Positions 11,436 through 23,084 of a stretch of DNA of 64,000 nucleotides are shown here, piece by piece (the first letter of the stretch is position 1; each line of letters begins with the position of its first letter). A program made the position numbers and the translations under genes. Source of the stretch: Clarkia xantiana subsp. parviflora (lineage: Eukaryota > Streptophyta > Magnoliopsida > Myrtales > Onagraceae); contig JAPTYO010000007.1 of assembly GCA_036873135.1 (NCBI GenBank), positions 29,060,763 through 29,124,762 on the forward strand. Direction: 5' to 3'. The notes under the pieces were generated by a model, which had not been told where the DNA came from, made no database searches, and saw nothing but the letters and a program-made list of their open reading frames with translations.

Positions 11436-11916
11436 TTATGAAATCGACTAAAAAATTATAATAATAACTTTGAGGTGCATTTATGTTTACCAAAAAAAAA
11501 AGCTACATGTATACAAGCATGATATCTAGAATTTTACAATTAAGTCATTCACTCATGTAAAATAAGTTAAATAATTAATATATGTATATTAACTAATTTA
11601 AATAAAAACTATTTAAATTATTCAACAAATATCAACAAAAAAACGAACATGTTTCAAAATTGCAAGTTTTATATTATATTTGTTATACGTCTAATAAAAA
11701 TGATATGTACTGGTAATTATTTCACAACTATTAAATATTTTAAATAATAATTAGTATTAAATACTTCAGTTAAATTAATGTATTATTATTAATTAATTTT
11801 CTGTAAAAAACTATATTAATATTTTCAAATAATTGTTTTGCATATTCAATAAATCAATATAATTTAATTTTTAGTTGGATTTTTTCTCCCGCGCGGTGCG
11901 CGGGGTTAGTAGCTAG
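10952..11916 (+). mobile_element. Non-autonomous Helitron (965 bp)
   Basis: It starts TC after an A (CTTA|TCTATTATATAGTATA) and ends with a GC-rich hairpin (CCCGCGCGGTGCGCGGGG) followed by TTAGTAG and CTAG (11913-11916). A 5' TC, a 3' hairpin about 10 nt before CTAG, and an A|T target are Helitron hallmarks. No Rep/helicase ORF is present. Its 3' end directly touches the 5' end of the next Helitron. Confidence 0.8.
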
Positions 11917-12718
11917 TCTACTATATTATATTAATTCGGCACCGGAAGCCCTCTGACTGACACGTGGACAGTTTGTTCAGTCAGCATTTCCTAATTTAAT
12001 CGGAATTTAATAGGGGTTCTCTAAATTTACACATAAAATATTGATTGGTTGTAAAATAAGAAGTATTTTTATCTCCTATTTTAGTCTCTACACAAAATAA
12101 AGAAACAAATTAATTAAAAGTTTCCTTTTACGTAGTAAATCTATACAGTTTGGTTCCGGAAGACCATAGGCCGCCACGTAAGCAATATATTTATAATAAT
12201 AATAATTTAAAAATTAATTTTTCTATACAACGTTACATGATATCTGGAAGAGAAAATATATTTGTATAGTTAAATATTATTATTTTATTTGGAAAGATTT
12301 AATATTTAGCCTTTAATAAATTGTTTTTTTTTATTGCCAAAACCAATAAATTTTTCAAAACACTAGGCGGTCCCATATTAAAGGCGTGCTCCCTTCTCAG
12401 CTTCATCTGCTCTCAATTTGACGCCAAATATTATTTACTCTTTTTTTGGCCAAGCAAATATTATTTACTCATAAATAAATATATGTTTTCCAAAAGTTTA
12501 TACATATATTAAAGTAAATTTATATATATTATGATACCAAACATATACATATATATATGGTTATATAAAGTGAGTCAACAAACTGTTTAGGAGATTTTGG
12601 ATGTGCACTAGAGAAATTCTGGTCGGGGGCCATCACGAGATCTATTAGGAGTGTTTTCGCAATCTAAGGTCTTTTGGATGTGGGTGGTGGAATCGGATCC
12701 AGCAAATAGATGTAGAAA

Positions 12719-13865
12719 TTACGATAATTAATGCTCAATTTATGAGACGCGTTATTATTTATGTTTTTCACTTTAGAGACCCTCAAACTAACCAGACAGA
12801 TCATCATTGTATGTATCTGTATGTATCCATGCATAATTTAGTTTTTTTTTTTATTTCTTTCTTTTTTCAGGAAAAACTCTACAAACAGATAAGGAGATAG
12901 CATATATGGAGTTCACAAAAAAGATAAACGAGGTTGTTTTTAATCAATAAAAAAACTGAATTCCAATACTTTTTTTTCTCGACTTTGTTTAGGGTTATGA
13001 TAATTAATGAATGCTCAATCCATATAAGACACTATTGTTTATGTTTCTCACTCTTAAAGACGTCAAACTAATTAGACAGGTCATCGCAATTGATGTATAT
13101 AATCCATACATAATTTAGTTCTGGCAAAAGCAAAGTATAGTTTTTTTTTTATAGGAAAACTCTATCGACCGATGCGGACAGAGATAACATACGTACATGG
13201 AGTTCCCAAACAAGATAAATGAGGTTATTTTCAATCAATGAAAACTATTTTCTTCATTCCATGAACATCATTCGTAGATAAACAGTGGATATAGCTTATG
13301 AAAGTCGCTATAAGTTAACACCACTAGACTATTCTAACTTGCTTTATGTTTTTACTTGCTTCGTGTTTTTGCAGTGGAACCGGAAGCTAGGTACGATGAA
13401 ATGTGATGTTTAGTGCTTTGTTTATTCATATATTTCTTATAGTTATTGTGCTCACAATAAAGTTTGTTTTTTACTTGCTTCATGTTTTTGCAGTGGAACC
13501 CGAAGCTAGGTACGATTTCATTGGTTTTATAGTTAATTAGTATCCGCAAATTGCATTGTATGTCTTGATAGTTTCAAATTTCATATTTTTCGGATACTTA
13601 TTTCTTTTCTCGCAGTGATCGTCAACCATATTCAAGTTATTTTTAAATTACATGCACGAGAAAATGAGGAAGTGAAGTTAGAAAGCTTCATTAATGGGTT
13701 TCACATCTCTCTATATGTTCCTACAACCTTATATATTAATATGTTTTACAATTTTAAAAAATAAAATATATAAAAATATTTGTATATGCTAACTTTTCTT
13801 ATTAATATGCAGGGGAAGACACAATTAATGGTGATCGCTGAGAATTTAGCCGCAATCGAGCACAA
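12719..13865 (+). pseudogene. Exon-like fragments, partly duplicated, inside a Helitron
   Basis: A block with ATGGAGTTCACAAAAAAGA (12906) recurs as ATGGAGTTCCCAAACAAGAT (13197), with matching flanks about 290 bp apart. A mini-exon-like piece, GTTTTTGCAG|TGGAACC...AAGCTAG|GTACGA, occurs twice (near 13362-13395 and 13489-13515) with acceptor and donor both kept. At 13812 GCAG|GGGAAGACACAATTAATGG ... CACAAT|GTAGGT looks like another exon (GKTQLMVIAENLAAIEHN). The parent gene is not recognised. The pattern is what a Helitron that captured gene pieces would show. Confidence 0.45.
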
Positions 13866-14481
13866 TGTAGGTATTAAACGATCTAGCTATACATCATGGC
13901 AAAAAAAAAATCCTAGCTACAAATTCATACATTTTTCAATCTAAATTAGCTATTACACTCATTGGTAGATCGTTATTGGTACACATCGCGATAATTTATT
14001 GACAAATACATATAGACTGAGTGCTACTAACATGCAAGAATGATTACTATCTTTTCTCTATGTTGATTTTTTGCGACACCGCAGCAGTACGAGTGTGCCA
14101 CTTTTCCATATATATAGGATTCATAATTATTTTCTAGAATTTTAGATATTTTTTAGAACTTTTTCATGAAACCTATTTGTTGCATTGCTAATATCTAAAT
14201 TCGGTAAATGTAGGACTTCCTTTATCGAATCAAAACACATTTATGTATAAACAACAAATTATATTTTGAAATTTTATAAACTGTCTAAAATGTGAGTATA
14301 ATTTTATTTTTTTAAAAATTTTATTTTTTTATTAAAAGTTTCTCTTAATTTTAATTATCATATAGGTTACTCGCGTATGATTTCATATATTTTTCTAAAT
14401 CTCTATGATATATATAGCATAAATTCAAATATGAAAACTTTTTTATTGCTTCAACTTAGGAATATGCTTTTCTTTACTGTA

Positions 14482-14972
14482 GATCATATGATGTTTAACA
14501 ACTTTTGAGTTTTGGTCAATGATGTTTTTTTTTACCTAGTTTTGGTACCATATGTTTGCAGATTTTTTCTAGTTTTGGTCTAAACGTTACATTCCGTCCA
14601 TTTTTTGACATGTACAAGTCACGTGATCCACCCTAAACTTTCAATTTTGTTCAATTTAGTCCCTCTAATACTTTCCTAACCTTTTTTTCGTTCAATTTAG
14701 TCCCGAAGTTTCAAAAATTCAATTGGACTTATTGTCCAATTGTGGTCAATTTTGAAACTTCGGGACTAAATTGAACAAAAAAAAGGTTAAGAAAGTATTA
14801 GATGGACTAAATTTAAAGTTTAGAGTGGATTACGTGACTTGAAGATGTCAAAAAATGGACGGAATGTAACGGTTAGACCAAAACTAGAAAAAATCTGCAA
14901 ACATATAGTACCAAAACTAGGTAAAAAAAACATCATTGACCAAAACCCAAAAGCTGTCGAACATCATAGACC
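14482..14972. repeat. Fold-back element with about 240-bp inverted arms
   Basis: The left arm (TTTTGGTCAATGATG ... TTCAATTTAGTCCCGAAG) is answered by its reverse complement on the right (CTTCGGGACTAAATTGAAC ... CATCATTGACCAAAA), around a centre near 14730. The arms differ by scattered substitutions. It is a MITE-like hairpin; no flanking duplication could be fixed with confidence. Confidence 0.88.
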
Positions 14973-16196
14973 AAAAGACCTGTTAACCCTTTTTTTTATT
15001 ATGAGCAACGATTACTTAAAATCTACATACTAAATCAATTTAAAACTTTGGTAATTATCTGTTTGTAAATTCTATAATATATTATTATTATTATTTAATA
15101 GTCAATTTTTTGTGGTGCAAACTCATCTATATATATATATTTGATTTCCGCAAAGAGCAATATGAATTACTTAATCTACTAACTTTAAAGATATATACTC
15201 ATTTCCTATAAAAATATTTAAAGTAATTTATTACTTTTATTTATGCTTAGAGTATGATATGTAAAGTGATTTTTTTTTCTAAATCTAAACAGTTGGCATA
15301 AAATAAATAAATTAAACATCTATAGAATAATAAACTTTAAAGATGTATACTCTTCTCCAATAAAAACATTTAAAGTGAGTTATTATTAACTTTATTTATG
15401 CTTAGGGTATGATATGTAAAATTTAGTGATTTTTTTCTAAATCTAAAAAATTGGCATAAAATAAATAAATTAAACATCTCTAGAATAATAAAAAATTATA
15501 TTACAATAGTGTTTACAAAAAAAAAAAACATTATTATAAACAACATTATACTTATAAAATATATATATATATATATAATATATATATAAGGCAAAAACAG
15601 TTTTTTCTTTCAAGCAAAATCTTTCAACTTTAAGCCATCAAATATATTGTTTTTATATATAAAAAAAATCCACTTAATAGTAGCAATAATAATATATAGG
15701 ATGGACTAAAAAAATTATAACAATAACTTTGAGTTGCATCTATTTTTATCAATAAAAAGTTATATGTATAAAAGCAAGATATAACTGAAATTTTATAACT
15801 AAGTCATTCACTCATGTAAAATATGTTAAATAATTAATAGATGTACATAAACTAATTTAAATAGGAATAATTTACTATTATTCAATAAATATCAACAAAA
15901 CAAATCAGTAGATGTTACAATTGCATGTTTTATATTATATTAAATATACGTCCAATAAAAATAATATATAATGTTGATTATTTCACTACTATTAAATATT
16001 TTAAATAATAAGTAGTATTAAATAATTTAATTTAATTAAATTATTGAATTATTATTAATTCATTTTCAATATAAAAGAATAAATTAAAATTTTCGAACAT
16101 ATAGTCGCACATTTAATAAATTAAGATAACTTTTTTTTTTAATTTAATTTTTATTTGGAATTATTCTCCTGCGCGGTGCGCAGGGTTAGTGGCTAG

Positions 16197-17043
16197 TATT
16201 ATATTAATTCGGTATCTGAAGCCCTCTGGCCGACACGTGGACAGTCCACGTAATCAGCGTTTCCTAATTTAATCGGAATTTAATAGGGGTTCTCTAAATT
16301 TAGATACATAATATTGATTGGTTGAAAATTAAGAAGTATTTTTATCTCCTAATTTAGTCTCTACGCAATTTAAAGAAACAAATCAATTGAAAGTTTCCTT
16401 TTAAATAATAAATCTATACAGTTTGGTTTCGGAAGACCATAGGCCGCCACGTAAGCAATATATATATATAGAATAAACAATAAAACAATTAATAAATAAC
16501 ATTATATAAAATTGCATATATGGAATAATAAAATAATTAATAAAGAAATACATAATCAAGTTCCCTTTTTTCTTTTGTTAAAAAAAATCAACTTCCGTTG
16601 AATCTATATAAATCTATCGTAGATGAGAAGTAATAATTTCATTATAGAAATTCACTTTATTTGTTGATTTAATATTGTCATGTATAGTTTTTAATTACGT
16701 TTTATACATAAGAATAATTTGCAATATAATTCAATTGTTTTATGTTATATATGGAATAATTTTTTCGTTGGCCATAATTAATAATGGTTATTAGGTATCA
16801 ATGGTGGATTAATTGACTCCACACGTTTTTAATTTAAGATAATATTTGTATATTTTATACATGGCAAGTATATATATAAATCTACATACGAACCTATATG
16901 TATATTTTATACATGGCAAGTATTGTATAGGCACCCCTATATTGCACCTAAAGAAACTTTTTATTAATATTATTATTTTAGATGTATATATATACAAAAA
17001 GAAAGGCTAGGGTTAGCAATCTATTCCAATCTACAGCCACTTG
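16197..17043 (+). mobile_element. 5' part of a third Helitron, interrupted by element 1
   Basis: Immediately after CTAG of the previous Helitron, TATTATATTAATTCGG begins the same subterminal block (to about 16460), but the first few bases (TCTACTA) are missing. Element 1 inserts at 17044-17048 (CTAAC). The sequence resumes at 25499 and plausibly ends at the Helitron 3' terminus at 28086-28089. Pairing these two halves is an inference. Confidence 0.55.
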
Positions 17044-17048
17044 CTAAC

Positions 17049-17845
17049 TGATGGATATGTGCCCAATTCGAGTTCGTATTTATGTTTCGGGCCTCGTAAA
17101 CACGTCAAAATTACATCTCGACTTGAAAAACGTCTCCCAAAGGGTCAAAACGGTCCGGAAGCGCGTTACGCGCGTCAGGACCGGACCTCCGGATTGCATT
17201 TGCAACCCGGACGTCCGGGTTGCTTGCAATCCGGACCTCGCCGAATTGCTCAAATTCGACGAGGTCCGGATTGCATTGCGGGTATCGTGCGATTACCGTT
17301 TCCGCGATTACCGTTACATGTAGAGAAGTCAAGTTCGCGCGTTACCAATATGGATGACGGTTACCGCTTGCTTTTGAACCGTCATCAAACCGCTTTAAAA
17401 CCAGGTCCGGTCCCAAGGAAGCCTATAAATAGGAGGCCTTGGCCACCCAATTTCACACATCCTCTCATTTGCCCAACTTTGGTATTTTGAGCTCTGACTT
17501 CTCTCTAGAAATATTTTCTCTCTCTAGAATTACTCTTTTTGTCCTATAGTGACTTAAGCATCGGAGAGGGCTCCGCTAGCACCACCCCCCCTCTCCGTGC
17601 TAGCACCGGTCCTTTGTGCAGGAATCGACGCCTCAGACATCCGAACTTGTGCACAGTCCACCGCCTCTTGAGACTCAGACGCCTCCCGAGACACGACCGC
17701 CCTTTTGGGACACAGACTTTCCGAGACTCAACCGAACAGTCGTCAGCGGCACAAACCTTTTTCACACAAAGGGTTACGGCCCGAAAACCCGCTCAACCAT
17801 ACAAACAGACGCGTCCCCACGACCCAGTTCATCCAGGACGCAACA
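17049..17845 (+). repeat. 5' LTR of element 1
   Basis: 797 bp from TGATGGATATGTG to CAGGACGCAACA. A TATA box lies at about 17424 (CCTATAAATAGG). The upstream region holds GC-rich near-palindromic pieces (CCGGACCTCCGG, AACCCGGACGTCCGGGTT). The leader downstream of the TATA box contains CTCTCTAGAA runs and a C-rich hairpin at 17563-17604. Confidence 0.93.
17563..17604 (+). promoter_or_regulatory. C-rich stem-loop in the element 1 LTR leader
   Basis: GCTAGCAC (17575-17582) can pair with GTGCTAGC (17597-17604) across an oligo-C loop, and GGAGAG upstream can pair with CTCTCC inside that loop. The same arrangement with different stem sequence occurs in element 2 (36242-36282). Its position in the transcript leader suggests a packaging, dimerisation or translation role; that is inference. 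Confidence 0.55.
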
Positions 17846-17846
17846 T

Positions 17847-17864
17847 TGGCGCCGTCTACGTGAT
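17847..17864 (+). promoter_or_regulatory. Primer-binding site of element 1
   Basis: TGGCGCCGTCTACGTGAT follows the 5' LTR after one base. TGGCGCCGT complements the 3' end of plant tRNA-Asp; the match then fades. The same start, TGGCGCCGTCT, is used in element 2. Confidence 0.8.
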
Positions 17865-17895
17865 TCGAACAAAAAGCTACCATACCGCAAAGACA

Positions 17896-19587
17896 ATGCA
17901 CGAGACCGATAACACCAACTTGAAGTATGTTGACATAAAAGATGCCGCCTTTGAAGATGTCATTGATTTCTCATCAAAAGACAAGGAGCACATCGCATAC
18001 CACAACGCCTTGCCCATAACCTCGCAGAAGCCGATAAAAAGACAACTTGGATCCTTCCACATCCCTGTTGCCACATCCAATGCTTTCTTCACTCCAACAA
18101 GAAATGCATTCTCCGCACAATGCGACCAAGGGGCCTTCCAATACAAAGGTGTCAACCCGTCACCTTCTTTGCCTCCAATTAACGAACAAGTTGAGACGAT
18201 AGAGACAAAGTCTCGAGTCACAAGTCATCAAGACACACTGCACCAAAGAATAGAGGGGCAATGCACGGAAGGTACCTTCCAGTACCAACAGCCAAGGCAC
18301 GAAGTTGCACGCTCATGCAACCTTTACGTGATAGCACAACACCAAAAAGAGGCATGGAAACAACCCCCAAAGCAGAATCAAGCAAAACCGCCCTCAAGCG
18401 GTCAGCAAGGAAGAAATTGGCAGCCTCAGCCAAGAAGACCTCTTCAAGGAAATTTCCAGAAGCCAAAAGGAGTAAACCTCACTGACTGCATTCCTTTGAA
18501 AGCCCCGCCGTCCGAAATATTGAAAGAGATGAAGGATGCAAAAATGTGGAAAGCACCGAGCAATTTCAGAAACGGCCCGTTAGGGAAAGACAAAAACAAG
18601 TGGTGTGAATACCACGAGGTCTTCGGCCACAAGACGAACAGTTGTGCCAGCCTACGTTTCCGCATTAACAGCTTCGTCCTCAAAGGCAAATTAAAGCAAT
18701 TCACCGATCAAGGCGACAGCTCTCCAAAGAAGACTCAAGCAGAGTCATCCAAAATACACAAAGAAGGTCCTTCCACAAGGACAAGCCAAGACGATGCTGA
18801 CATCTGTCACAAGGAGGGACGGAAAAAACCTGCTAGTGACGACGACGTCCCAATCACGGGATTGACAACAAGAACCTTGAAGGCAATAATTGAAAAAGAG
18901 ATACACGTTTCCTGGGTAAAGAGACAACCGCAACAAAAGAGGCCATTCCAGTCAGATGACCAAAGGATCAAAGAGTCCAAACTCGCCAAATGTGTTACAT
19001 TGAACACACCGTTATCTGTCATCTTGAAAGAAATGAAAGAAACCAAGCTGTGGAAAAAGCCCTCAAAATTCCACAAGGGACCATTGGGAAAAGAAGAAAG
19101 CAAATGGTGTGAAAATCATGAACTGTACGGCCACGAAACCGAAAGCTGTGTTGGACTAAGATTTCACATAAACAGCTTGATCTTAGAAGGAAAAATGAAG
19201 AAGTATATTGACTATGGCAATAAGCATCAAAGGAAGCCTCGTGTGAAGTCTTCAGAAAAAGGCAAGGGAAAAGAAAAGGCGGATGATAATCCACTTACCG
19301 CCAACCGCCAGAAAAACAACGTCACTTATGGAACCAATTGTGACGACTTGTACAATCTTTGGAGTACGAAGGCGGGAGAAGCAAATCTCAAACTCCCAGA
19401 AAACAAACCTCACCACCCACTTGAGTCAACGACTGCCTTCCTTGGCAAAGATGTTGAAGAACAACACAAGCAAAGTAAAACTTGGGGGCATGACATCAAC
19501 TTTTGTCCATCCCCAAAAGGGGAGATTGAAGAGCTCAACATGCTAGATGCATTGAGAAACTATGTGGCACGTGGCAGAATCAACTAG
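17896..19587 (+). CDS. Zinc-knuckle-repeat Gag-like protein of element 1 (563 aa)
   Basis: The frame is open from within the LTR, but the first Met after the primer-binding site is at 17896, so I start there. The protein carries two copies of a block of about 80 residues (near residues 195-275 and 363-445) reading LNTPLSVILKEMKE...W, GPLGKE, then a CX2HX4HX4C knuckle (CEYHEVFGHKTNSC, CENHELYGHETESC) and RFxINSxxLxGKxK. A degenerate third knuckle sits at the C-terminus (GHDINFC). Between them the protein is rich in Lys, Gln, Ser and Pro. I see no capsid domain (the PEKYRG...W...F region of element 2) and no DGGSS protease. It looks like a nucleocapsid-only protein derived from Tat gag by internal duplication. 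The intact frame suggests that it was used until recently. Confidence 0.85.
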   Translation: MHETDNTNLKYVDIKDAAFEDVIDFSSKDKEHIAYHNALPITSQKPIKRQLGSFHIPVATSNAFFTPTRNAFSAQCDQGAFQYKGVNPSPSLPPINEQVETIETKSRVTSHQDTLHQRIEGQCTEGTFQYQQPRHEVARSCNLYVIAQHQKEAWKQPPKQNQAKPPSSGQQGRNWQPQPRRPLQGNFQKPKGVNLTDCIPLKAPPSEILKEMKDAKMWKAPSNFRNGPLGKDKNKWCEYHEVFGHKTNSCASLRFRINSFVLKGKLKQFTDQGDSSPKKTQAESSKIHKEGPSTRTSQDDADICHKEGRKKPASDDDVPITGLTTRTLKAIIEKEIHVSWVKRQPQQKRPFQSDDQRIKESKLAKCVTLNTPLSVILKEMKETKLWKKPSKFHKGPLGKEESKWCENHELYGHETESCVGLRFHINSLILEGKMKKYIDYGNKHQRKPRVKSSEKGKGKEKADDNPLTANRQKNNVTYGTNCDDLYNLWSTKAGEANLKLPENKPHHPLESTTAFLGKDVEEQHKQSKTWGHDINFCPSPKGEIEELNMLDALRNYVARGRIN

Positions 19588-22199
19588 CCAACAAATCACC
19601 TATGAGGACGTCAAACACATCAGCAATCCCTTTATCTTCCTTATCTCCTTTTCGCATATCTATTTTAAATCTTTTAAAGATTAAGTACAACTCATGCATA
19701 TTAGCCTCAGTACTTGTCAAAAGAAATCAGTAGACGCTTTCTTGTAATCCGTTGTGCGAACTCTAAATATCTAATAAAGGTTAAATCTACTTTCGTAGGT
19801 ACATTATTATGACGCATATTACCTTGGAATAACGTCAAGTAACAACTACGCACATATTACTCGCGTCAACAACACAAAGTTCCAAGCATTTTATACACGC
19901 AAGACTAAAAATCGTGTTGCAATAATAAACAAGGCGGAGGCATTACAAAAGGACAGATCATGCTCTATTAGAAGATGAAACAATATAAACAATCAGGAAA
20001 CAGCGATACAACTGCCAAGCGACATGGGGGGCACCAAGCTGACAAATGCTCGGCAATTCTACCTAACATATATACATGCCTATCATGATCTACACCTATC
20101 GTATCCGCACTCAGGGAAGTTTCCTACACAAACAAGGAATCCTTGTATCAGATTCCTTTACTTTAATTATTATATGCATAACTAAAAAAAAAAAATTCAT
20201 GACTTCATACTTTTGCAAACTTATAAAAATTACGATTATCTGACAAAAGTAACTCTGCTCGTAGGTACATGCTACACTACGATTACTACACAGGAATTAC
20301 GCCAAGTAGTAACCTATACACAAAAATCTACTTCAACAATACAAACTAAGCATTGTGTCCAAGGAGGGATTTATGGTATACAACACCAACATATCTATCA
20401 TCTACACCAACAGGGAGTTTATTTCTCCATTCATAACATAGGCGTCTATCTCAAGAAGATACCGGCAACACAAAGCCATCAAACTATGTGCACAATCAAC
20501 TTATATGCCGCAATGACAACCTGCGGATTATTTATCAAAACGACGACTATTCAGAGACGTCATCTACAAGCAATATCCTGGATTAACACCAAGATCATCT
20601 ATCAAAATGACGACTATTCAAAAGGCGTCAACTGCAAGCAATATCTTGGATTAACACCAAGGCCTACTATCAAAAATAGCATGTTGAGGTATCCTCTTTT
20701 TTAAAGACAAACCCCATGTTTACTTCTAAAAAATGACATGCTGTGACATCTCTGGTTAGAGGCAAATCCTCATATTCATAGTCATTCCCTGGATTCAGAA
20801 CAAGATGGGCATACGGGACTGATCACCCCATAAGTGGCGGAAGTTCTCTGGTTAGACAACGTCCCTACACTATAACAAGTGTGAATTCCTGTTTAAAGGG
20901 TTCACTCTTTATGGCGAATGTCCTCTTGATAGACGACAATCCCATATTACGAATTCCTGTTTAGGGTTCGCTTTATACGGCAAAAGCCCTCTGGTTAGAT
21001 GACAATTCCGTACTACAGATTTTCAAACCGTGTTGCATGGTTCCTGGACGCAGAAAGCATGCATCACAATTCATATTTTCAAAAAAGTGTTACATGGTCC
21101 CTGGACGCAGGAATCATGTATCACAAATATTTTTTCAAATATTTTACCAAATATTTTGTCAAATATTTTATCAAATATTTTATGTATCAAACACCTTTCC
21201 AAAAAATTTATCAACACGGTTTTTTGGGTATATCACATTCAATGCCAAAATATTTTTTCAAATATTTTATCAACAAGCTTTTTAGGGTTCACAAAATACT
21301 TCTTCAAAAACTAAAATGTTTTTACGTATGCTTCCCCAACGCGGGTTGATACACGCTGGCAGGTGCGCACCCTGTTTAAAACTCATAAAATTTACAAGTC
21401 GAGTCTTGTACAACGTCGCCTTAGAGTGGAACTAAGAGACGGTATAAACTAGTATCTTGCTTAGCCAAGATAACACCTTTCAAATACACTACTTGTTGAG
21501 AAATATTGCTATACGCAAAAATACTTGGCAGGTTGCAACACATATAGCGGCTGGCTATTCAGGAAAGAAGGGCAATATGCATAATGCATCATGCAAGCAA
21601 TCAGGAGAGCACCTCAACTTATCAATCAAGAAGTGGCTAATGGTCACGCCTGCGGAGACTACATCTATGATTACTAGTCATCCACATCAAACAAAACCTA
21701 CAATGCGCAAGTCGCAACATCCTATGCTTTATCCATCTTGCCATGCCTTGGAATCTAACCAAGAGGGGTGATCATAACACTCAACAATGAGCGACATACA
21801 GTCGCAACTACAGACATCATGTTCATCTAAGGATATCTACCCTATCTTCCAAGACCAAAGCATATGGATGGCATAGATAACTCAAGGTATGAAATATTAC
21901 TAACAAGTTATCACATGATTATTATTAAAAACAGGTCCAGGTGACGAAATATCATGCAAGCAAAGGCATGAGCAAAGAATTATCAACATCAACCCATTCA
22001 CATAGGGTTCAACATGCTGGAAGTAGACAGCCCGACAGCAACCAAGAGTTAACATCATCTCCAAGGACTTAGGGCAAAGAGTTCATAATGTCAACATCAA
22101 ATGCAATGTCGTTATCCACACAAAAGACACGACAAGAATGATTGTTTCAACATTCAGCACAACATAGCTCTTCAACATAAGGGCGACAATCAGTAATCA
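19588..22199. other. Non-coding internal region of element 1
   Basis: No ORF here has recognisable similarity. Small local repeats occur, for example ATTAACACCAAG at about 20583 and 20650, and CAAATATTTT repeats at 21130-21270. It fills the space where pol would be in an autonomous element. Confidence 0.7.
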
Positions 22200-22420
22200 A
22201 CAAATACTTACCTCAGTAGGAGTAATACTCCTCCTTGGGCCGGTCCCTCGACCGGGGGGCAGAAGACACCACTGCACAACCCTCAACTCTATTTCCTTTA
22301 TCACAAGAAGGAATTAGCATGGTCATGCTCGGCATAAAGAACTAAGAATCGCTCGAGGAACGCGCCCCGACGTCGGATCTTTCGAAGATTATGCTAAAAA
22401 CAGAAGCTGCAGCCAGCGAT
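22200..22420 (-). pseudogene. Probable remnant of the antisense gene in element 1
   Basis: The stretch CCTCGACCGGGGGGCAGAAG ... TTTCCTTTATCACAAGAAGG ... GAATCGCTCGAGGAACGCG aligns in order with element 2 at about 42300-42435 (CCCCGACCGGGGGACATGC ... CCCTTTGTCGCAGGAAGGAG ... GGATCGCTCGGGGAGCGG), which is an exon of element 2's antisense gene. No open frame remains. Confidence 0.5.
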
Positions 22421-23084
22421 AACTTGGAAAATTAACAAGTTCAAAGAAGATACAATGAGACGTCTTACTCACAAGCCTTTTACCGCGACCGTGCCCGAAG
22501 ACACCAGAGTAGCGAGGGCACTTGTATGGACATTCCTCCCAACAAATGGATTTCCGGACACATCAGCTATCTGCAAAGACAAGCTTTCTCTCATCAAGAT
22601 GGAGATAATGGACTTACTCATGGTAACAGCCGTGGGAAGATTAATTCTGACAAGAGGACAGCAAGATCTGATATCCTGGAAGATGCTACCAACAATCCAG
22701 TCAGTGCGTAAACACACACCAACACTTATGCAAGCATTTATGCAACATACGCTACATGTGAAACGACCATGTACGTACAAGACTTGTTAGTCTTCGTGCA
22801 ACAAGTAACAAGCATCACGCAAGGGGGGCAACCTCTTCAACACATTAACCTTGCATGACAACACCGAGCTCATACTCGCAGCATACAAGATTACAATGGT
22901 GGAATATTTTCTAAGTACTTGGCTTAGGATGATAGTTAGCATATTGCAAGCTGTCAGCATACAACCACGTGTCAACATATTATCAGGAGTCGGCATATAA
23001 CCTGTGTTCGCATCAAGCATACGGATACAACATACATAGCCAGAGATGGTGAAAAGATTCTAAGTGCGGAGGCAAATACGCACA

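Larger units (their letters stand above)
11917..16196 (+). mobile_element. Helitron (4.3 kb) carrying exon-like fragments and a fold-back element
   Basis: The 5' end TCTACTATATTATATTAATT is shared with the Helitrons at 48287 and 56741 (minus). The 3' end is the hairpin CTGCGCGGTGCGCAG plus GGTTAGTGG and CTAG (16193-16196). The first 270 bp (CGGAAGCCCTCTG ... GGCCGCCACGTAAGC) form a conserved subterminal block, repeated at 16197, 48287 and 56741. No Rep/helicase gene is seen, so it is non-autonomous. It contains duplicated exon-like pieces (12719-13870) and a long hairpin element (14482-14972). Confidence 0.8.

Noticed and set aside
18218..19294. Minus-strand ORFs opposite the element 1 gene
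   Set aside because: Shadows of the knuckle-repeat ORF, with composition mirrored from it.
20213..20704. 163-codon ORF in the element 1 interior
   Set aside because: Low-complexity Thr/Tyr/His-rich translation from repeated non-coding sequence; no domain seen.
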